Shown: positions 25,178 through 34,020 of the stretch, piece by piece
How positions within the stretch are numbered: position 1 is the stretch's first letter
Layout: every line of letters starts with the position of its first letter
From: an uncultured Planctomycetaceae bacterium
GTDB lineage: Bacteria; Planctomycetota; Planctomycetia; Pirellulales; UBA1268
Direction of reading: 5' to 3'
NCBI GenBank assembly: GCA_913052575.1
Contig: CAJXFK010000016.1
Span: 1 to 34,333, forward strand
Length of the DNA stretch: 34,333 nucleotides
Translations under genes and position numbers: made by a program
The notes under the pieces: generated by a model
What the model saw: only the letters and a program-made list of their open reading frames with translations
Told to the model about the DNA's origin: nothing
Database searches by the model: none

Positions 25178-26236
25178 CTACTGTGACTGATTTTTTTCAC
25201 AGTCGTCGTCTGCCGGAACCGAGGGTCCCACCTCATCAACGGGATGTGTATACAAGTAGCGCCACACTGATTCGTGCATATACTTGCCACCCTTGCTTTG
25301 AAATGCCCGACTGCCCGGCTGCACACTGCCGTGTGCTTTTTTTTCATTACCACCCACATCGAAGTCAGTAATCAAGCGACGCGTGTTTTGATATGGAGGC
25401 CGTGAGTTATCGACATTGACAATCGGGCCATACTGATTCATTCCCAACATTTCCCAACTGCGACAATAGTGATCCGCTTTCCATCCACTATCGAGAACGT
25501 GCGTGAATCCAAAATAGCGATTTGTGGGGGTTGCCGAGGGCAGGGCCTGCCACATCTGATATTGATCACGGGGACCACACAACGTAACGACGCGACTGAC
25601 TTTGACATACTTTGCGAACCGTGCAGCGGTGGTGGAGCCATGCGAACTGCCAGAAACAATAACTTTTTCCCAATTGATTCCCTTTCTATCTGCATTCAAA
25701 AATTGCCCCCAGTCGCCTTCGGGATTAGCGTGCTCTAACCACTTAACAAATTGGTAGGCACGTTCCATCATGCCGTCAGGTTTCGGAATACTGACCTCAT
25801 CACTGAAATCTGTTCCTGTCGCTGCTTCTAACCGAATATTTCCGCGACAGTGTGGACCAACGGGTTTCTCTTGGCAACAAACGGAAAACCACGACCTCGC
25901 ATACTCCACTTGCACTGCATGTAACCCGTAGTCAGCAAGACGATCAAAGAGAGCTTGATTGTGACTCATGAGCCAGATAACAAGCTTGCCACGCTGAGGG
26001 ACCGACGTATCAACAATTGCATTTTGAACATCAGCAGGCTTACCACTGGCGGTTTCAAGTACGAATTTGATTTCCGGATGTGACCGTACTCGACGATCGA
26101 TGGCACTCGCTCTCACTTGCAGTTCATAACGCTTGGGTTTTGATGTAATCTGTTCTGCCAATACGAGTTGCCCGCACGTTACATATAATGCGACTCCAGT
26201 GAACACAAACACTGAGAAACTAATCTTGGTCCCCAT
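25178..26236 (-). CDS. Secreted alpha/beta hydrolase, BPSS1187-like
   Basis: 352 residues. A signal peptide covers about residues 1-27. The core shows an alpha/beta-hydrolase nucleophile elbow, G-S-S198-H-G, in 'KVIVSGSSHGSTTAARFAKY'; the strand 'KLVIWLMSHNQ' and 'VVTLCGPRDQYQ' fit the same fold. A late His, such as His319 in 'KAHGSV' or His338, could complete the triad. I associate this type with the BPSS1187 family found in planctomycetes, from memory. Its place upstream of the fucose genes, same strand, suggests an esterase or hydrolase acting on a fucose-containing polymer, which is inference only. The coding strand contains a run of eight As followed directly by a perfect hairpin at 25321-25344. 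Confidence 0.72.
   Translation of the reverse strand: MGTKISFSVFVFTGVALYVTCGQLVLAEQITSKPKRYELQVRASAIDRRVRSHPEIKFVLETASGKPADVQNAIVDTSVPQRGKLVIWLMSHNQALFDRLADYGLHAVQVEYARSWFSVCCQEKPVGPHCRGNIRLEAATGTDFSDEVSIPKPDGMMERAYQFVKWLEHANPEGDWGQFLNADRKGINWEKVIVSGSSHGSTTAARFAKYVKVSRVVTLCGPRDQYQMWQALPSATPTNRYFGFTHVLDSGWKADHYCRSWEMLGMNQYGPIVNVDNSRPPYQNTRRLITDFDVGGNEKKAHGSVQPGSRAFQSKGGKYMHESVWRYLYTHPVDEVGPSVPADDDCEKNQSQ
25321..25344 (+). terminator. Textbook terminator hairpin on the strand antisense to the hydrolase gene
   Basis: GCACAC-TGCC-GTGTGC followed immediately by eight Ts. It has the form of an intrinsic terminator for plus-strand transcription, but lies inside the minus-strand hydrolase gene. It may stop antisense transcripts or be a by-product of the coding sequence. 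Confidence 0.45.
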
Positions 26237-26729
26237 CTCTTATCTACTTTCGTATTGAATTGCATCTGCCTAGCTACCACACACCTGGGTCGCCTGACAT
26301 ATCATAGTTATTTGACAACGATCACATGTTTCAAGAAAGCACAAAGCACTTAAAAAATCGGTAGTCATGCAGGTCACGAATCTCCGAACACTGCGACACA
26401 CGATAATGATCATGGGACTCGATTACAACTTTTCCATAAACCATTCGGGTTTAGCCGACTGTAGCTCGGGAGCATCCAAACTGAAGAGCAAGTTGAAGAG
26501 CAAAATAAAACGAATAGAACAACCGTCACTAGAAATCTCGTGATATTTCAACTCATTTTTGGTGAGCAAAAAAACGGAGAACATGGATCAGGCCCCGCCT
26601 CCTGCCTGACTTGTTCGTCGAAGGTTCGCATCCAGCAACAACGAAGCCACCAGCCTCATCGCTTCACAAACGCACTGTTGAACAAGCAGCCGCGTAGGAC
26701 CTGAACACCAGCCTTCGACTGACCGTGCT
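26237..26729. other. Intergenic region, no gene seen
   Basis: 493 bases between the ExeA-like gene and the secreted hydrolase gene, both on the minus strand. It contains a period-12 direct repeat (TGAAGAGCAA at 26482 and 26494) and an inverted repeat, TCAGGC/GCCTGA, at 26588-26609 that may mark the 3' end of the upstream operon. A frame at 26588-26845 overlaps the ExeA-like gene and is not credible. Confidence 0.5.
26588..26609 (-). terminator. Possible terminator hairpin after the ExeA-like gene
   Basis: Six-base stem TCAGGC/GCCTGA with a 10-base loop. On the minus strand a run of seven Ts follows 13 bases later, too far for a classical intrinsic terminator, so this is weak. Confidence 0.25.
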
Positions 26730-27488
26730 TCATGCCGCTGCTGCATGGAGTCGTTCATAAATCTGCTCGATATCGTCTGCCTGAATAGTCGTATCAGGCT
26801 GGCTCCCTGCAACAACTTGAGCCATACCGACAAGACGAAAGACATCTTCTAGAATTCCACCAGTTATTTGATGAACGACCACCCACGCGCTCTCTGAGCA
26901 TGCATGGCCATTCGTGGCCAGCCGAGTTTCTACAATGCTTCGTGTCTCAGAAAGCGAAAGTGGATGAATTACTGAACGTAACAAAACCTTATCAAGCAAT
27001 CCACGATCTCGAGATAACAGCGTCATCAAACGACCCCGCCCACCAAGAACAACTGAAGCCCTTGGCGCCTGCAGCCATATTGCTTCAGAAACAGACCCCA
27101 ACAGATCAACTGTTGCGAGATGACAATTATCAATGACGACAACAACGTTACCGGTAGCTCGACATGCCGCAAACTGCGAAGAAACTTCGGCTTGCCTCAC
27201 ATCAATATGCACAACATGCGATGCTCCATAAAGCTTCGTTACAAGAGCACTCATAACGGTTGACACACCGGAACCGCCAGGACCACAAAGGACTGCAAGG
27301 CTCGACTCCTGCAAGACAGCGTACTGCAAGCGTGCAAGAGCAGCACGCTGAGAATGAAATAGTTGTATCGCAGAGGGCTGAGTTTTTATTCCACCAACCA
27401 CCACCCCAGAAGGTGACCTTAACCCAGGAGCCCCAGAACGACTTCTCTGCGAGTCCTTAGACATCAATGGCTTTGCTTGATTCAACAT
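26730..27488 (-). CDS. ExeA/GspA-like AAA ATPase with degenerate Walker motifs
   Basis: 252 residues from the ATG at 27488, which has GGAG 6 bases upstream; the frame is open to 27551 inside the preceding gene. The layout matches ExeA-type secretion ATPases: 'FHSQRAALARLQYAVLQ', then a P-loop, 'VVVVIDNCHLA' as Walker B and a C-terminal helical lid. The P-loop reads GPGGSGVST (69-77): the essential lysine is Val75. Walker B has Asn121 in place of Glu. ATP hydrolysis is therefore unlikely. In exopolysaccharide (XrtA) loci an ExeA-like ATPase follows a CpsD-like autokinase, the same order as here. It is the last gene of a three-gene operon. Confidence 0.8.
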   Translation of the reverse strand: MLNQAKPLMSKDSQRSRSGAPGLRSPSGVVVGGIKTQPSAIQLFHSQRAALARLQYAVLQESSLAVLCGPGGSGVSTVMSALVTKLYGASHVVHIDVRQAEVSSQFAACRATGNVVVVIDNCHLATVDLLGSVSEAIWLQAPRASVVLGGRGRLMTLLSRDRGLLDKVLLRSVIHPLSLSETRSIVETRLATNGHACSESAWVVVHQITGGILEDVFRLVGMAQVVAGSQPDTTIQADDIEQIYERLHAAAA

Positions 27489-27494
27489 CGCGAT

Positions 27495-27498
27495 CTCC
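27495..27498 (-). promoter_or_regulatory. Shine-Dalgarno GGAG deciding the start at 27488
   Basis: GGAG lies 6 bases before the ATG at 27488 and inside the overlap-free zone just after the upstream stop at 27503. It favours this start over the one at 27551. Confidence 0.55.
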
Positions 27499-27502
27499 AG
27501 CA

Positions 27503-28261
27503 TTAGGCAACCTGGCAGGAATCTGCAGAATCTTGTGACCGTGAACCACATTCCATCTCACCTGAAAAGGTTACAACCTCGCCTATTGGAAAGACGCCTA
27601 GCTCTCCGAGGAGTTGCTGCCGGTGAGGGCAGGGCGGCACGTCCGCGTGACGAACTAACAGTACCGCATCACAACCAAATACTCGTGATGCCATCTCTCT
27701 CCTTCGGAATGGACCACGAGTAAACCAGATGCCGGCATCTACCAGGACAATGCTTTGCTTGCTGCTTGGAACACTCGTGCGTGCTTGATCTCGATGCCAC
27801 GCCACCGACTGAGAGTCATCAATTAATTCGCACCAAAGCTCCTGCATGGTATCGAGACATCGTACCTGCCAACCTGACGCATTGAGGATGGTGAACAAAC
27901 CTTGCGCGATCGTTGTCCGTCCCTCCTGAACCCGATGGCCAGCAATTGCGATTACACGATGACCACCTTCCTGAGCTTCGATAACGCGATCAGTGATTGC
28001 TTTCCACTGCGATGGTAACGCTGCCAACAAACCGGCCAGAGTATCGCTGAAATTTTTACCTTTACAACCGACCTTACCCTTCGATGTGTCTTGGTTCCGA
28101 TTTACTACTTGTGTTTTCTGAGGAATCCTCTCACCGCTTTGTTTTGCAACTGAGACAGCAGTGACTTCTTCTGACTCCAGACCTGCCGCCCCCGACGCAC
28201 GCTGTCGTGTTATCGACACTTGTTGATCTATAAAGCTTTGATCGAGACGGTCGAATTCCAT
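27503..28261 (-). CDS. CpsD/MinD-like P-loop protein lacking Walker lysine and all tyrosines
   Basis: 252 residues. Residues 1-95 are polar and probably disordered. From about 100 the sequence follows the BY-kinase/MinD fold: 'HRVIAIAGHRVQEGRTT' (P-loop, 101-117), 'GWQVRCLDTM' at the place of Walker A', and 'SIVLVDAGIWF' (170-180) as Walker B. The P-loop lysine of the SSxPGEGKST consensus is Arg115. There is no tyrosine anywhere, so tyrosine autophosphorylation as in CpsD or Wzc is excluded. Its ATG follows the upstream stop codon with no gap (TAA then ATG), which implies coupled translation. A structural or regulatory role in polysaccharide export is inferred. Confidence 0.75.
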   Translation of the reverse strand: MEFDRLDQSFIDQQVSITRQRASGAAGLESEEVTAVSVAKQSGERIPQKTQVVNRNQDTSKGKVGCKGKNFSDTLAGLLAALPSQWKAITDRVIEAQEGGHRVIAIAGHRVQEGRTTIAQGLFTILNASGWQVRCLDTMQELWCELIDDSQSVAWHRDQARTSVPSSKQSIVLVDAGIWFTRGPFRRREMASRVFGCDAVLLVRHADVPPCPHRQQLLGELGVFPIGEVVTFSGEMECGSRSQDSADSCQVA

Positions 28262-28864
28262 TTACTGCCTGCTCTTCTCTTGGTGGTAAGACGTAACAGG
28301 GGCCTCCGCAAACCGAATAGAATTCATTTCTGTTGACTCCGTTTTCATTACAGGCTGCTGTTCAACAAAAAAGACACGCATCCAGATAACTGCTGCTACC
28401 AAGGACAGCACCCATAATGTCAGTGATGGCCTTAATGCCCCCGAGGGCTCCGTTTTTTTCTTGCGATTACGCGAGCTACGTTGATTTGTGGAGAGACCTC
28501 CTTGCCGCCCACCAGCGGAGCCCTGCTTTTTTGTGTGTCGCTGATGCATCACATTTAATACACCGTCCTGCTGAAGTGTCTGCTCATTGCGAAGAGGCAC
28601 GGCTTCCGGTGGTTCTTTATCCTTAGAATTTGGCCCAATGCTATTACGAGGAGCGATTTCACAAGAAGCTCTCCGTGCCGCTTTTGCATCGTGTTCTTTC
28701 AGGGACTCCGACAAACCCTTTCCGTCGTTCAGCATGTTCGACACGGAAGTCGATTGTGCTCTCTCTACTGACTTAGAGCTACGGGTGTGCTCATCACATC
28801 CATCTTCTGGAAGTGGGCCGCGTTCGGTTTGTCGTACATGTGGAAACGCTGTAATTAAATCCAT
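28262..28864 (-). CDS. Single-pass membrane protein with long disordered N-terminus
   Basis: 200 residues. Residues 1-145 are polar, low-complexity and rich in Ser, Lys, Arg and Glu. A basic cluster (RNRKKK, 132-137) precedes one transmembrane helix at about 148-167 (LTLWVLSLVAAVIWMRVFFV), giving a cytoplasmic N-terminus and a short C-terminal tail of about 30 residues outside. AGGAG lies 4 bases before the ATG. It is the first gene of the operon and may be the membrane anchor for the two P-loop proteins, as Wzz-type proteins are for CpsD, but no Wzz domain is visible. Function unknown. Confidence 0.65.
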   Translation of the reverse strand: MDLITAFPHVRQTERGPLPEDGCDEHTRSSKSVERAQSTSVSNMLNDGKGLSESLKEHDAKAARRASCEIAPRNSIGPNSKDKEPPEAVPLRNEQTLQQDGVLNVMHQRHTKKQGSAGGRQGGLSTNQRSSRNRKKKTEPSGALRPSLTLWVLSLVAAVIWMRVFFVEQQPVMKTESTEMNSIRFAEAPVTSYHQEKSRQ

Positions 28865-28934
28865 AATTCTCCTACAGAATTTTCGTCAAAAACAAGACCA
28901 AGCCTTTAGAGGCTTCATCTCACTTCGTCAGAGT

Positions 28935-28949
28935 TTGACGGAACGTCAA
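28935..28949. promoter_or_regulatory. 15-base palindrome TTGACG-GAA-CGTCAA in the metH upstream region
   Basis: A perfect 6-base inverted repeat with a 3-base centre. A second CGTCA at 28926-28930 could pair with the first arm instead, giving two mutually exclusive hairpins. It lies 71 bases upstream of the divergent membrane-protein gene and 211 bases before metH, so it could serve either side as an operator. Confidence 0.35.
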
Positions 28950-29095
28950 GTGGGAGCAGGTATTGAGTTTTCCCCGAACCACCACTACATCCAAGGCCAC
29001 TCGCCCAAACCCTCAAATCGACGACTAGCACCAGACTGCGCCCCAAATAGAGGGGAGAAAGCTCAGCGGTATCCGAACATCATGAACTTGCCTAT

Positions 29096-29121
29096 ACTAC
29101 TATGAAAACAGTAGTTTTTTT
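29096..29121 (+). terminator. Terminator-like hairpin just before metH
   Basis: ACTACT, an 8-base loop, AGTAGT and then a run of Ts to 29121. No plus-strand gene ends upstream, so in this position (38 bases before metH) it would be an attenuator in the metH leader. The stem is short and AT-rich, so it may be fortuitous. Confidence 0.4.
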
Positions 29122-29159
29122 GAGTTCAGCAACTCCCCCACGACAAACCAGAAAGCCCG

Positions 29160-32100
29160 ATGGAGATTACTAATAGCCGATCGACAGAATTTCTCGATCT
29201 TCTTAATGACCGAATTGCCATTCTTGATGGCGCAATGGGCACAATGGTTCATACCCTCGGCTTAGATGAGCAGGGTTTTCGAGGAAAACCTTTCCAAGAC
29301 CATAGCCGAGACCTCAAAAACTGCATCGATGTTTTGACATTGTCTCAACCAGATGCCATTCGTCAAATTCACTCTTCGTTCCTTGAAGCGGGAGCTGATA
29401 TTGTTGAGACGAACACATTCGGCGCTACATCGGTTGCGCTAGCAGACTTTGGGCTCTCGGGCCAGACCCGGGAACTCAATCTGGCTGCCTGCAAGATCGC
29501 ACGGGAAGCAGCTGACGCAGCAACGGCCAAATCGCCTCATAAACCAAGATTCATTGCCGGCTCTATGGGGCCAACGAATAAGCAACTGTCAATTGCTGGA
29601 AATGTGGCTGACCCTGGACACCGTGATGTCACTTTTGATGAGATGGTTGCGTGCTATAGGGAACAGGTTGAGGCCCTCCTTGAAGGCGGCGTCGACCTTC
29701 TCCTTGCAGAAACAGCATTCGATACGCTGGTTCTCAAAGCAGCCCTATTTGCGATCGAAGAGGCATTCCAATCAACAGGTATTGCCGTACCGATCATGGC
29801 CTCATTTACCGTTTTCGAAGGAGGCCGTACGCTCTCCGCTCAGACTGTTGAGGCATGCTTTCAAAGTATTTCACATGCTAATATTATAAGCGCGGGGATC
29901 AACTGTGCCCTCGGACCAGAGAAGCTACGCCCGTACCTGGCAGACCTTTCCCGCATCTGCCCCGCAATGGTGAGCTGCTACCCTAATGCCGGCCTTCCAA
30001 ATGCCCTCGGTGGCTTTGATGAGACCCCGGAAATGATGGCCTCGGTCATTGGTGAGTTCGCGAAAGATGGTTTTCTTAACATTGTTGGTGGATGTTGTGG
30101 CACAACTCCTGACCACATTCGCGCAATTTCTGAAGCTGTTTCACCTCACCCCACAAGAAAACCAGCAAAGCCGCTGCGATTGAGTCGTTACTCTGGCCTT
30201 GAGCTTCTTGAAGTGCGTCCTGAGAGTAGTTTTACAATAATTGGTGAACGCACGAACGTAACCGGTTCAAAAGCATTTTCTCGACTCATTAAAGAAGAGA
30301 ACTATGAAGCCGCTCTAAGCGTCGCCCGGCAGCAGGTAGAAAATGGTGCAAATTTAATCGACATAAATGTCGACGAAGGAATGATTGACGGGCCAGCAGT
30401 CATGACGAAATTCCTGACACTGATCTCAAGCGAACCAGACATATCCCGCGTTCCTATCATGATCGACTCCTCTCGCTGGGAAGTGCTCGAAGCTGGACTG
30501 AAGTGCATCCAGGGCAAGGGTGTCGTCAACTCCATCAGCATGAAAGAGGGTGAGGAGACGTTCCTCAAACAGGCCCGCATCATTCGAAGCTATGGAGCAG
30601 CTGTGGTCGTCATGGCATTCGACGAGGAAGGCCAGGCCACAGACATCGAAAACAGAGTCGCTATCTGCGAGCGAGCCTACCGCCTGCTTACAGAAAAAGC
30701 TGACTTCCCTCCAGAAGATATCATCTTCGACCCCAACATTCTCACCGTCGCAACGGGGATGGAGGAACATAATCGCTACGCAATGAACTTTATTGAGGCA
30801 ACGCGTCAAATTAAAGAAAAAATGCCCCTGGTGAAAATATCTGGTGGCGTGAGTAATATTTCGTTTTCATTTCGCGGTAATAACGCTGTTCGCGAGGCGA
30901 TGCATGCGGCTTTTCTTTATCATGCCATTAAGGCCGGCATGGATATGGGCATTGTCAATGCAGGACAACTCGCGCTCTATGAAGAAATTACTCCTGAACT
31001 TCTTGAAAGAATTGAAGACGTTCTCTTTGATCGCCGAACAGATGCAACCGACAGATTGATTGAATTTGCAGAAACCGTGAAGGGTGAAGGAGGCATCAAT
31101 TCTGAAAAAATTGATGAGTGGCGTGAATTTGATGTTGATGGTCGTCTAGCCCACGCATTATTGAAAGGCCTTACGGATCATATTGAAGACGATATTGAAG
31201 AGGCTCGAAAGCAATACGACACAGGCCTAAAAATCATTGAAGGCCCACTTATGAGCGGCATGCAAATCGTTGGCGACCTCTTCGGTGAAGGCAAGATGTT
31301 TCTTCCTCAAGTTGTGAAAAGTGCTCGTGTCATGAAGAAGGCTGTCGCGCACCTCCTGCCCTACATGGAAGAGGAACGAAAATCACAAGGTGCCGCTGCG
31401 AAAAAGCGTGGTCGCATTTTGTTAGCAACTGTGAAAGGTGATGTTCACGACATCGGGAAGAACATTGTTGGTGTCGTTTTAGGGTGCAACAACTATGAGA
31501 TCATTGACATTGGCGTTATGGTTCCTTGTGCAACGATCATCGATAAGGCCAGGGAAGAAGACGTAGACATAGTAGGCCTTTCTGGCCTTATCACTCCAAG
31601 TCTTGACGAGATGGTGCAGGTCGCAAAAGAGTTTGAACATGAAAAATTCAAGGTCCCGCTTTTGATAGGTGGTGCTACTACCTCAGCTCGACACACTGCA
31701 GTTAAAATTGCACCTCAATACTCAGGAAGCATCATTCATGTAACAGATGCCTCACGCGCTGCCGGTGTAGCTGAAAAACTTTTGAATCCGAATACCCAAG
31801 AAGCATTTGCGATAGCGAATCGCGAAGCTCAGGCAAGAGATTTGGAGAACTTCCAGAAGCGTCAGCAAGTAAAACTTGTACCGTATAAAACCGCCATCGA
31901 AAAACGATGGACGACTGATTGGTCATCGGCCGAAATAGAAAAGCCTAGTTTTCTTGGCCTGCAACCACTTCCTGTGGTCTCACTTGAAGAACTTGTTCCG
32001 TTTATCGACTGGTCTCCTTTTTTCATGGCCTGGGAATTAAAAGGCAAGTATCCAGGCATTTTTGATGATGCAATTGTGGGCAGTGAGGCCAAGAAACTTT

Positions 32101-32852
32101 TTAATGATGCACAAAGACTTCTTGATGAAATTGTTTCAAAACAAAAATTAGAAGCCCGAGGAGTCTACGGATTCTTCCCGGCTAACAGTGACGGGGATGA
32201 TATCATCCTCTTTGACGATGAATCTCGTAAAAATGAACTTGGACGAGTCTGCACGCTGAGGCAACAATGGGAACGTCGAGGCCAAGACACGTTTTATGCA
32301 TTAGCTGACTTCATTGCCCCCGTGTCGAGTCGTCGGGAAGACTATCTGGGCGCCTTTGCATGTACAACTGGCCATGGTTGTGAAGAACTCGCTGAGAAGT
32401 TTGATAAAGACCACGATGACTACAACTCCATTATGGTGAAGGCGCTCGCTGACCGGCTTGCTGAAGCATTTGCCGAATGGCTTCACCAGAGAGCTCGGCA
32501 GGAATGGGGATTCGGAAAACAAGAAAAACTCAGCACTGACGAACTTATTTCAGAAAAATATCGAGGAATTCGTCCAGCGCCTGGTTATCCGGCCTGTCCT
32601 GATCACACAGAAAAACCCGGCCTTTTCCAGTTGCTCGATGCCAGAAATGTTGCTGGCATGAATCTCACTGAGAGTTTTGCAATGACTCCAGCGGCAAGTG
32701 TCTGTGGACTCTACTTTGGCCACCCAGAAAGCCGATACTTCGCTGTAGACAGAATCACACGTGAACAAGTGGAGTCATATGCCGCCCGGAAAGGCATGTC
32801 GGAGCCAGATATTGAACGCTGGCTCGCTCCAAACCTTGGATACGACCCTTGA
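29160..32852 (+). CDS. metH: Cobalamin-dependent methionine synthase
   Basis: 1230 residues, full length (E. coli: 1227). It transfers the methyl group of methyltetrahydrofolate through cobalamin to homocysteine. Domains in order: homocysteine-binding (about 1-330) with zinc ligands Cys249, Cys312 and Cys313; pterin-binding (about 350-620; [12 protein letters not shown] at its start); cobalamin-binding cap and Rossmann domain (about 650-890) with [11 protein letters not shown], where His763 is the cobalt ligand; and the SAM-binding reactivation domain (about 920-1230) with '[12 protein letters not shown]'. All key residues are present. The fused CobA-HemD gene could supply the corrin precursor. 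XerC/D follows after 51 bases. Confidence 0.98.
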   Translation: MEITNSRSTEFLDLLNDRIAILDGAMGTMVHTLGLDEQGFRGKPFQDHSRDLKNCIDVLTLSQPDAIRQIHSSFLEAGADIVETNTFGATSVALADFGLSGQTRELNLAACKIAREAADAATAKSPHKPRFIAGSMGPTNKQLSIAGNVADPGHRDVTFDEMVACYREQVEALLEGGVDLLLAETAFDTLVLKAALFAIEEAFQSTGIAVPIMASFTVFEGGRTLSAQTVEACFQSISHANIISAGINCALGPEKLRPYLADLSRICPAMVSCYPNAGLPNALGGFDETPEMMASVIGEFAKDGFLNIVGGCCGTTPDHIRAISEAVSPHPTRKPAKPLRLSRYSGLELLEVRPESSFTIIGERTNVTGSKAFSRLIKEENYEAALSVARQQVENGANLIDINVDEGMIDGPAVMTKFLTLISSEPDISRVPIMIDSSRWEVLEAGLKCIQGKGVVNSISMKEGEETFLKQARIIRSYGAAVVVMAFDEEGQATDIENRVAICERAYRLLTEKADFPPEDIIFDPNILTVATGMEEHNRYAMNFIEATRQIKEKMPLVKISGGVSNISFSFRGNNAVREAMHAAFLYHAIKAGMDMGIVNAGQLALYEEITPELLERIEDVLFDRRTDATDRLIEFAETVKGEGGINSEKIDEWREFDVDGRLAHALLKGLTDHIEDDIEEARKQYDTGLKIIEGPLMSGMQIVGDLFGEGKMFLPQVVKSARVMKKAVAHLLPYMEEERKSQGAAAKKRGRILLATVKGDVHDIGKNIVGVVLGCNNYEIIDIGVMVPCATIIDKAREEDVDIVGLSGLITPSLDEMVQVAKEFEHEKFKVPLLIGGATTSARHTAVKIAPQYSGSIIHVTDASRAAGVAEKLLNPNTQEAFAIANREAQARDLENFQKRQQVKLVPYKTAIEKRWTTDWSSAEIEKPSFLGLQPLPVVSLEELVPFIDWSPFFMAWELKGKYPGIFDDAIVGSEAKKLFNDAQRLLDEIVSKQKLEARGVYGFFPANSDGDDIILFDDESRKNELGRVCTLRQQWERRGQDTFYALADFIAPVSSRREDYLGAFACTTGHGCEELAEKFDKDHDDYNSIMVKALADRLAEAFAEWLHQRARQEWGFGKQEKLSTDELISEKYRGIRPAPGYPACPDHTEKPGLFQLLDARNVAGMNLTESFAMTPAASVCGLYFGHPESRYFAVDRITREQVESYAARKGMSEPDIERWLAPNLGYDP

Positions 32853-32903
32853 TTCAAGTACCTCATCCGTCATGCTTCTTGGCGACTTTGATATATCAAA
32901 TTC

Positions 32904-33887
32904 ATGGCAACGAGTCACAAGCAACAGAAAAATACAGCGAAGAGATCAAGAATACGAAAAATTGCTTTCGAGGGCCCGCAAAGTAAGCCAATCTCCTCAA
33001 TCTGTATTGAAGAACTCACGGAGAAATTTCTCCAATTCACACGGCACGAACGAGGCCTTGCAGAGAACACCCAATCAGCCTATCAAAGAGATCTCCAGAC
33101 TTATGGTGCGTGGCTCAACGGGCGGTCACCGCTGACTGTAACCATTCAAAACCTGGGTGATTACCTCGGTACGCTTTCTGATAAGGGTCAGTCTCGTGCG
33201 ACAATTGCAAGAAAAGCAGCAACGCTTCGTTGCTTCTACTCCTTCTTGCAACTTGAGGGAGTTTTGGTTGATAACCCAGCTGAGCAACTTGTCTTAGCTC
33301 GCCGTGACGACACAATTCCTGCAGTACTTTCGCCTCGTCAGGTTGATCAATTACTCAACAGTCCATCACGCTTCACTGCCGCTGGAGTACGGGACCGCGC
33401 TCTGTTAGAGCTGCTCTATGCCACCGGATGTCGCGCCTCGGAGGTCTCTTCGCTGCAATTAAAAGATCTTCGTCTCGAAGAACAGTTCTGCACATGCCGA
33501 GGAAAAGGAAATAAAGAACGAGTAGTACCTCTTGGCCAGCGGGCTCATTCTGCAATCACCCAGTGGATGCAAGACTACCGACCTCAATTCCTATTAGAAT
33601 CAACCGAACAAAACCACCTCATTGTTTCAAGCAGAGGAAATAAGCTTTCGAGAATGCGGATATGGGAAATTGTTCATGAGCACGCCACGTCAGCAGGACT
33701 CGCAAATAACATCTCACCACACACACTTCGACATAGCTTTGCCACTCATCTTGTCGCCGGCGGTGTCGACCTGAGACACGTCCAAGAAATGCTCGGGCAT
33801 GCTAGTATCGCTACAACACAACGATACACCCATGTTGACTCCGGACGATTAAAAAACGTTCATGAGCAATTCCACCCAAGAAGCTAA
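32904..33887 (+). CDS. xerD: Tyrosine recombinase XerC/XerD
   Basis: 327 residues. It acts with a partner recombinase at dif to resolve chromosome dimers. The N-terminal SAM-like DNA-binding domain spans about 38-125 (LTEKFLQFTRHERGLAENTQSAYQRDL is its hallmark region). The catalytic set is complete: Arg177 (GCRASEV), Lys201, His273 and Arg276 (HTLRH), His299 (LGHASI) and Tyr308 (QRYTHV). About 30 extra basic residues precede the usual start; no better start codon is visible in frame. XerC versus XerD cannot be settled without alignment. It is not associated with mobile-element features here. Confidence 0.92.
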   Translation: MATSHKQQKNTAKRSRIRKIAFEGPQSKPISSICIEELTEKFLQFTRHERGLAENTQSAYQRDLQTYGAWLNGRSPLTVTIQNLGDYLGTLSDKGQSRATIARKAATLRCFYSFLQLEGVLVDNPAEQLVLARRDDTIPAVLSPRQVDQLLNSPSRFTAAGVRDRALLELLYATGCRASEVSSLQLKDLRLEEQFCTCRGKGNKERVVPLGQRAHSAITQWMQDYRPQFLLESTEQNHLIVSSRGNKLSRMRIWEIVHEHATSAGLANNISPHTLRHSFATHLVAGGVDLRHVQEMLGHASIATTQRYTHVDSGRLKNVHEQFHPRS

Positions 33888-34020
33888 ATAACATCTGGAA
33901 CACGTCAAGCAGGTTCTATGCTGACCCCAGAAGGCAAACACTAATGCCTTTCGCTGCTTCTCAAGACATGGTTGTTCGTCTCATAAATCAAGCGTAGATT
34001 TTGAACAGCGACTAACAATA

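Noticed and set aside
26482-26503. Period-12 direct repeat TGAAGAGCAA
   Set aside because: Only two copies and no symmetry or context; too little to call a site or array.
26588-26845. Frame overlapping the 3' end of the ExeA-like gene
   Set aside because: Overlaps a well-supported gene on the same strand in another frame and has no domain.
28950-29060. Partial likeness to a cobalamin riboswitch (GGGAGCAGGT, ACCACCACTACA, AGCACCAGACTGCGCC) upstream of metH
   Set aside because: The conserved B12-box and GGGAA elements align only with several mismatches and gaps, and metH is rarely under such control. A covariance-model scan would decide it.
32904-33887. Tyrosine recombinase as an integrase marking a genomic island
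   Set aside because: Its sequence is XerC/D-like with a full housekeeping signature, and no tRNA, direct repeats or phage genes are next to it.
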